Shown here: positions 42,517 through 46,103 of the stretch, piece after piece
Numbering within the stretch: position 1 is the stretch's first letter
Layout of the letters: every line of letters starts with the position of its first letter
From: an uncultured Sphingomonadales bacterium
GTDB taxonomy: Bacteria; Pseudomonadota; Alphaproteobacteria; Sphingomonadales; Sphingomonadaceae
Assembly (NCBI GenBank): GCA_937881525.1
Contig: CALGEE010000345.1
Coordinates: 1-46,103, forward strand
DNA length: 46,103 nt
Direction: 5' to 3'
Notes under the pieces: model-generated
Seen by the model: the letters and a program-made list of their open reading frames with translations, nothing else
Databases searched by the model: none
What the model was told of the DNA's origin: nothing
Translations under genes and position numbers: made by a program

Positions 42517-42843
42517 TTAGCTGGCCTTTGCCAAGCCCTCGGTTTCAACCAATTCCTGCAATTCGCCAGCGTCGTACATTTCCATCATGATGTCTGAGCC
42601 GCCCAGAAATTCGCCTTTGACGTAAAGCTGCGGGATGGTGGGCCAGTCGCTGTAATCCTTGATGCCAGCGCGGATTTCCATGTCTTGCAACACATCCACG
42701 CTTTCATAAGCGACATTCAGATGGTCGAGAATGGCTATCGCCTTGCTGGAGAAGCCGCACTGCGGAAATAACGGACTGCCCTTCATAAACAGGACAACGT
42801 TATTGCCTTTGACGATCTCTTCGATCCGTTCGTGAACACTCAT
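42517..42843 (-). CDS. grxD: Monothiol glutaredoxin (Grx4/GrxD family)
   Basis: This 108-residue glutaredoxin has the CGFS active site: C29 in FPQCGFSSKAIAILD. It also has WPTIPQLYVKGEFLGGSDIM, the glutathione-binding region. CGFS glutaredoxins coordinate a 2Fe-2S cluster with glutathione and hand it on, usually together with BolA. The gene lies 19 bases after bolA, which supports that link. A GGAG site precedes the ATG. Confidence 0.96.
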   Translation of the reverse strand: MSVHERIEEIVKGNNVVLFMKGSPLFPQCGFSSKAIAILDHLNVAYESVDVLQDMEIRAGIKDYSDWPTIPQLYVKGEFLGGSDIMMEMYDAGELQELVETEGLAKAS

Positions 42844-42861
42844 CTGTAATACTCCAAAAAT

Positions 42862-43092
42862 TTAAGGAATGGCGGTTGTTAGTTGCAAGGCATGCAAAAC
42901 GCCGCCCATGCGGCCGCCTAGCGCGTCATATACCGCCTTATGCTGCTTCACCCGCGGAAGCCCGCGAAAACTCTCGCTCACTACGCGCGCGGCATAATGG
43001 TTGCCGTCACCTGCAAGGTCGGTAATCTCTACCTGCGCGTCGGGCAGGGCGGCTTTAATCATGCCCTGTATCTCTTCGGCCTGCATTGCCAT
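42862..43092 (-). CDS. BolA family protein
   Basis: This 76-residue protein begins MAMQAEEIQGMIKAALPDAQ and carries LAGDGNHYAARVVSESFRGL and PRVKQHKAVYDALGGRMGG, the BolA fold with the invariant His of KQHKAVY. BolA proteins partner CGFS glutaredoxins, and grxD follows immediately, so cluster transfer is the likely role. Its ATG overlaps the stop of the upstream zeta-subunit gene (TAATG). An internal ATG (third codon) is an alternative start. Confidence 0.95.
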   Translation of the reverse strand: MAMQAEEIQGMIKAALPDAQVEITDLAGDGNHYAARVVSESFRGLPRVKQHKAVYDALGGRMGGVLHALQLTTAIP

Positions 43093-43415
43093 TAGGCGGG
43101 CTCGATAAACTGGCGGCGCGCTTCGACCATTTTATCTTCAAGCGCTGCACGAATTGTTGCGTCATCGACATCAACGCCAGCCGATGTCAAATCGCCAAGC
43201 AGCTTGCGCACAACATCTTCCACACCCGATTCTTCGAAATCGGCCTGAACGACGGAGGTCGCGTAGGCGGTTGTTTCTTCCGGCGTCAGGCCCATTTTCT
43301 CTGCGGCCCATTGGCCAACCAGCTTGTTGCGGCGCGCGGTAATTTTGAACTGAAGCTCCGCATCATGTGCAAATTTGTTTTCAAAGGCGTTTTCGCGATT
43401 ATCGAAAGTCGTCAT
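43092..43415 (-). CDS. F1-ATPase inhibitor zeta subunit (DUF1476)
   Basis: The gene starts at 43415 with MTTFDNRENAFENKFAHDAE and continues LQFKITARRNKLVGQWAAEK, giving a 107-residue DUF1476 protein. The Paracoccus zeta subunit of this family inhibits ATP hydrolysis by F1 through its N-terminal region. A long upstream reading frame to 43679 overlaps the quinone oxidoreductase gene in another frame and is not used. GGAACGG lies before the ATG. It is joined to bolA by a one-base TAATG overlap, suggesting co-translation. No ATP synthase genes are nearby. Confidence 0.9.
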   Translation of the reverse strand: MTTFDNRENAFENKFAHDAELQFKITARRNKLVGQWAAEKMGLTPEETTAYATSVVQADFEESGVEDVVRKLLGDLTSAGVDVDDATIRAALEDKMVEARRQFIEPA

Positions 43416-43482
43416 GTTGCCGTTCCTAACTGCTGAATATCCGAGATAATGCGTGTGCGTGCTATCAACAAGGCAATTGATA

Positions 43483-44478
43483 TCAAATATGAACCACCAG
43501 TTTCCCAACTGCTGCTCGGTCGCCAAGCCGTGCAATCGCTGTGCCAGCGTGGGCCAGTTCAAATGTCTCTGAAATGCGCGGCTTGATTTTGCCGGCAGCA
43601 TATAGGTCAAACAATTCGGATATGTTCGCGTGGTTCTTCTGCGGCGTGCGTGCGGCGAAAGCACCCCAAAACACACCACAAACGTCGCAACTTTTCAGCA
43701 AAGTCAGGTTTAACGGTAATTTCGCGATGCCCGCTGGAAAACCGACCACAAGAAACTTGCCTTCCCATGCAATCGAACGGACCGCAGGCTCGCTGTAGTC
43801 GCCGCCGACAGTGTCGTAGATGATATTGAAACCGTCCCTGCCAGCGGCCGCCTTGAACAGTTCAGCGACGGCCTTGGATTGATCCTTATCGAACGGCTGA
43901 TGCGGGTAGACGACAACTTCATCCGCGCCTGCCTCACGTGCGATGGCGGCTTTGGCCTCGCTCGATACGCCCGCAACCACGCGGCCACCATAAGCCTTCG
44001 CAAGCTCAATCGCCGAAATGCCGATGCCGCCAGCACCGCCGAGAACAAGGACATTGTCCCCCGTTTTCATATGGCCGCGGTCCTTGAGTGCATGGATGGA
44101 CGTGCCATAGGTCATGAGCAAGGCCGCGCCATCGTCAAACGACATAGCGTCGGGCATTTTGAAGCAGTTGAATGCCGCAATCGCGACCTTTTCAGTCAGC
44201 CCGCCATTACCACACAGGCCAATCACGCGATCGCCAACGGCAAAGCCGCTGACGCCATCACCAATGGCTTCGACCACGCCAGCGATTTCGCCGCCCGGCG
44301 CAAAGGGGCGTTCGGGCTTGAACTGGTATAGGTCGACAATCATTAGGGTGTCGGGGAAGTTGATTGAGCATGCCTTCACCGCAACAACGACTTGGCCGGG
44401 GCCAGCAACGGGTTTTGGCAATTCGCCCATGACAAGTGTTTCAGGGCCACCGCTCGCGGTCGATAACAAAGCGCGCAT
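43483..44478 (-). CDS. NADPH:quinone oxidoreductase family (zinc-free MDR) protein
   Basis: This 331-residue medium-chain reductase begins MRALLSTASGGPETLVMGEL and has the cofactor motif LVLGGAGGIGISAIELAKAY, then the NADPH-binding AGVSSEAKAAIAREAGADEV. There is no zinc-ligand Cys set, as in quinone reductase (QOR) and zeta-crystallin types. It would reduce quinones or enoyl substrates in the cytoplasm. The start has GGAGAGAGAAATG upstream. It lies between leuD and the zeta subunit gene, with no clear functional tie to either. Confidence 0.92.
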   Translation of the reverse strand: MRALLSTASGGPETLVMGELPKPVAGPGQVVVAVKACSINFPDTLMIVDLYQFKPERPFAPGGEIAGVVEAIGDGVSGFAVGDRVIGLCGNGGLTEKVAIAAFNCFKMPDAMSFDDGAALLMTYGTSIHALKDRGHMKTGDNVLVLGGAGGIGISAIELAKAYGGRVVAGVSSEAKAAIAREAGADEVVVYPHQPFDKDQSKAVAELFKAAAGRDGFNIIYDTVGGDYSEPAVRSIAWEGKFLVVGFPAGIAKLPLNLTLLKSCDVCGVFWGAFAARTPQKNHANISELFDLYAAGKIKPRISETFELAHAGTAIARLGDRAAVGKLVVHI

Positions 44479-44487
44479 TTCTCTCTC

Positions 44488-45081
44488 CTAGGCTATGTTG
44501 GGCGTCAGCCAAGGCTGGCTTGCCGATATTTTTGTCTCGTATGTAGAGATCGCGTCGCTGCTTTTCAGCGTCAACCCAATCTCGTCGACCCCGTTTATCA
44601 GGCAATGCTTGCGGAACGGGTCAATTTCAAATGCGAACCGATCTTGGAATGGCGTTGTCACCGTCTGCGTCTCCAGATCGATATGAATGCTATCCGTCTG
44701 CGCGACTTCCATCAGCCGATCGATAGCGTCCTGCGGCAGCACGATTGCGAGCAATCCATTCTTGAACGCGTTGCCCGAAAATATGTCGGAAAAACTGGGC
44801 GCTATAACCGCCGAGATGCCCAGGTCAGCCATTGCCCAAGCGGCATGCTCGCGGCTTGACCCGCATCCGAAATTGTCGCCAGCAATCAATATTGGTGCGT
44901 CTGCATAAGCCGGATCGTCAAAGACGTTACCAGGCACTTCGCGCAAGGATTGGAACGCGCCTTTGCCAAGGCCCGACCGGCTAATAGTTTTCAACCAAGC
45001 TGCAGGAATGATTATGTCGGTATCGATATTTTTCAGCCCGAGCGGATAGGCTCTGCCAATGACGCTGCTTATGGGCTTCAT
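44488..45081 (-). CDS. leuD: 3-isopropylmalate dehydratase small subunit
   Basis: This 197-residue protein has the swivel domain of aconitase-type enzymes: [20 protein letters not shown], the [20 protein letters not shown] motif and [18 protein letters not shown]. With LeuC it interconverts 2- and 3-isopropylmalate in leucine synthesis. It lies downstream of leuC with a small membrane-protein gene between. The ribosome binding site before the ATG at 45081 is weak. Confidence 0.97.
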   Translation of the reverse strand: MKPISSVIGRAYPLGLKNIDTDIIIPAAWLKTISRSGLGKGAFQSLREVPGNVFDDPAYADAPILIAGDNFGCGSSREHAAWAMADLGISAVIAPSFSDIFSGNAFKNGLLAIVLPQDAIDRLMEVAQTDSIHIDLETQTVTTPFQDRFAFEIDPFRKHCLINGVDEIGLTLKSSDAISTYETKISASQPWLTPNIA

Positions 45082-45085
45082 ACGA

Positions 45086-45289
45086 TCAGTCCGTTTCGGT
45101 TTTTGGCGGGTTCTGGTTTATTGGTGCGGCATCGGGTTCAGGGGACAAGGGTTCAAGCTTGCCCTTCTTCTGCGTCAGACTGCGCCGCCCTGCATATAAC
45201 AACGCAGCTACTAAGGCTGCGGAGCCAACCGCCGCGCCAACCTTGGCTGTGGTTGACCATGTGTCGCCATTGGAATTTTTATTGGTCAT
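45086..45289 (-). CDS. Small single-span membrane protein between leuC and leuD
   Basis: This 67-residue protein begins [20 protein letters not shown] and has one hydrophobic segment, [18 protein letters not shown], followed by a basic RRS stretch and a Pro-rich acidic tail ([18 protein letters not shown]). No known family is recognised. It sits in the leuC-leuD interval, ends four bases before leuD and may be translated with it. A ribosome binding site (AAGGAACAG) is seen upstream. The function is unknown. Confidence 0.7.
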   Translation of the reverse strand: MTNKNSNGDTWSTTAKVGAAVGSAALVAALLYAGRRSLTQKKGKLEPLSPEPDAAPINQNPPKTETD

Positions 45290-45398
45290 ATAGCTGTTCC
45301 TTGATGGTTTAACCTTAGCTTTGGCGTCTGTGCCAAGTAAAGAAAATAGCTTATTTTTGCGCAGAGGCCACTCCCATGCTTCAACGCCTTGCTATATT

Positions 45399-46103
45399 TT
45401 AGTTCATCAATTCGCGGACATCGGTGAGCTTTCCTGTCACCGCTGCCGCGGCGGCCATTGCAGGACTTACCAAATGCGTGCGCGCACCTGGTCCTTGCCG
45501 CCCGACGAAATTGCGGTTGCTGGTGGACGCGCAACGCTCTCCGGCAGGTACCTTGTCTGGGTTCATACCCAGGCATGCCGAGCAGCCCGGTTCGCGCCAT
45601 TCAAGGCCCGCGTCGATAAATATGCGGTGAAGCCCCTCGGCCTCGGCCTGATGCTTCACAAGGCCGCTACCCGGAACGACAATTGCCCATTTGACATTAG
45701 CTGCCTTTTTACGGCCCTTCAGTATAGCAGCAGCGGCGCGCAGATCTTCAATCCGGCTGTTGGTGCAACTGCCAATGAAGACATTCTGCACTTCAATATC
45801 TGTCATAGCAGTGCCAGGCGTCAGCCCCATATATGCTAGGGATTTCTTGGCGGCTTCTTGCTTCGACGGATCGGCGAAGGTGGATGGGTCGGGAACGATG
45901 CCGGTAATGGGCAATACGTCTTCAGGGCTTGTACCCCATGTAACGCTTGGCGCAATGTCCGCGGCGTTTATCGTCACGACCTTGTCATAGACTGCCCCAG
46001 TATCGGTAGCGAGTGAACGCCAGTAAGCAACCGCTGCGTCCCACTGCGCTCCCTTTGGCGCCATCGGACGGCCCTTGAGATAAGCAAAAGTGGTGTCGTC
46101 AGG
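45399..46103 (-). CDS. leuC: 3-isopropylmalate dehydratase large subunit, C-terminal part (runs off window)
   Basis: The frame is open to the last base of the window and reads [20 protein letters not shown] onward, so only the C-terminal 234 residues are present. The Fe-S cluster cysteines are visible in [18 protein letters not shown] and in [14 protein letters not shown], with the final [20 protein letters not shown]. The protein uses a 4Fe-4S cluster and works with LeuD in leucine synthesis. An internal ATG at 46064 is not the true start. Confidence 0.97.
   Translation of the reverse strand, partial: PDDTTFAYLKGRPMAPKGAQWDAAVAYWRSLATDTGAVYDKVVTINAADIAPSVTWGTSPEDVLPITGIVPDPSTFADPSKQEAAKKSLAYMGLTPGTAMTDIEVQNVFIGSCTNSRIEDLRAAAAILKGRKKAANVKWAIVVPGSGLVKHQAEAEGLHRIFIDAGLEWREPGCSACLGMNPDKVPAGERCASTSNRNFVGRQGPGARTHLVSPAMAAAAAVTGKLTDVRELMN

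Noticed and set aside
43416-43679. N-terminal extension of the zeta-subunit frame (88 codons)
   Set aside because: It overlaps the 3' end of the quinone oxidoreductase gene in another frame and has no DUF1476 similarity.
1-46103. CRISPR array, tRNA, rRNA, transposase or prophage genes
   Set aside because: No regularly spaced repeats, cloverleaf sequences or mobile-element proteins were recognised on either strand.

Overview
This window reads as chromosomal DNA of an alphaproteobacterium, most likely from the order Sphingomonadales. The evidence is a set of alphaproteobacterial families seen together: a DivK-like regulator, DUF3572, the F1-ATPase zeta inhibitor (DUF1476), a SUF operon led by an Rrf2 regulator, a DUF465 protein, and REP-like intergenic elements of the kind common in sphingomonads. 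Genus-level assignment is not possible from the sequence alone. No rRNA, tRNA, CRISPR array, transposase, prophage or recognisable defence system was seen.

Layout. Positions 1-5201 are housekeeping and small-gene territory: the start of ribonuclease D, a double cold-shock-domain protein, a broken dps gene, rpmG, divK, and a tightly overlapping run DUF3572 / HAD-like protein / RidA-like protein / FemAB-like acyltransferase. Positions 5232-17055 form a CoA-thioester catabolic island: acyl-CoA dehydrogenase, two crotonases, acyl-CoA ligase, aldehyde dehydrogenase, thiolase, SDR dehydrogenase, TetR regulator, class III CoA-transferase and a thiolase-like protein. Three related 18-bp near-palindromes lie just upstream of its main transcription units and look like operators of the resident TetR regulator. 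Positions 17113-28762 carry mixed genes: a lipoprotein, a small XRE regulator coupled to a membrane protein, thrS, a DUF305 lipoprotein with a TauE/SafE exporter, uvrB, a DUF3617 lipoprotein with a serine hydrolase, an M20 peptidase, an HNH protein, TerC and DUF465. Positions 28997-38404 hold dapD with a pyrimidine-nucleotidase-like HAD protein, an S8 serine peptidase that looks like a lipoprotein autotransporter, and a complete SUF iron-sulfur operon (rrf2-sufB-sufC-sufD-sufS-DUF59-sufA). The remainder carries glpD overlapping a YeiH-family transporter, an MFS permease, the set zeta inhibitor / BolA / monothiol glutaredoxin, a quinone oxidoreductase, and leuD with the 3' part of leuC.

How the parts fit. 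The catabolic island contains nearly every step needed to oxidise an aldehyde or acid to acyl-CoA, run a beta-oxidation-like cycle and cleave the product, but the substrate cannot be read from the sequence. The SUF operon and the GrxD-BolA pair both serve iron-sulfur biogenesis, and LeuC is itself a 4Fe-4S enzyme. The items most worth a second look are the TetR operator trio, the broken dps gene, the XRE/membrane module with its paired direct repeats, the inverted repeat that gives divK and DUF3572 near-identical start regions, and the lipoprotein-type S8 autotransporter. I did not find a clear candidate for a wholly new system.
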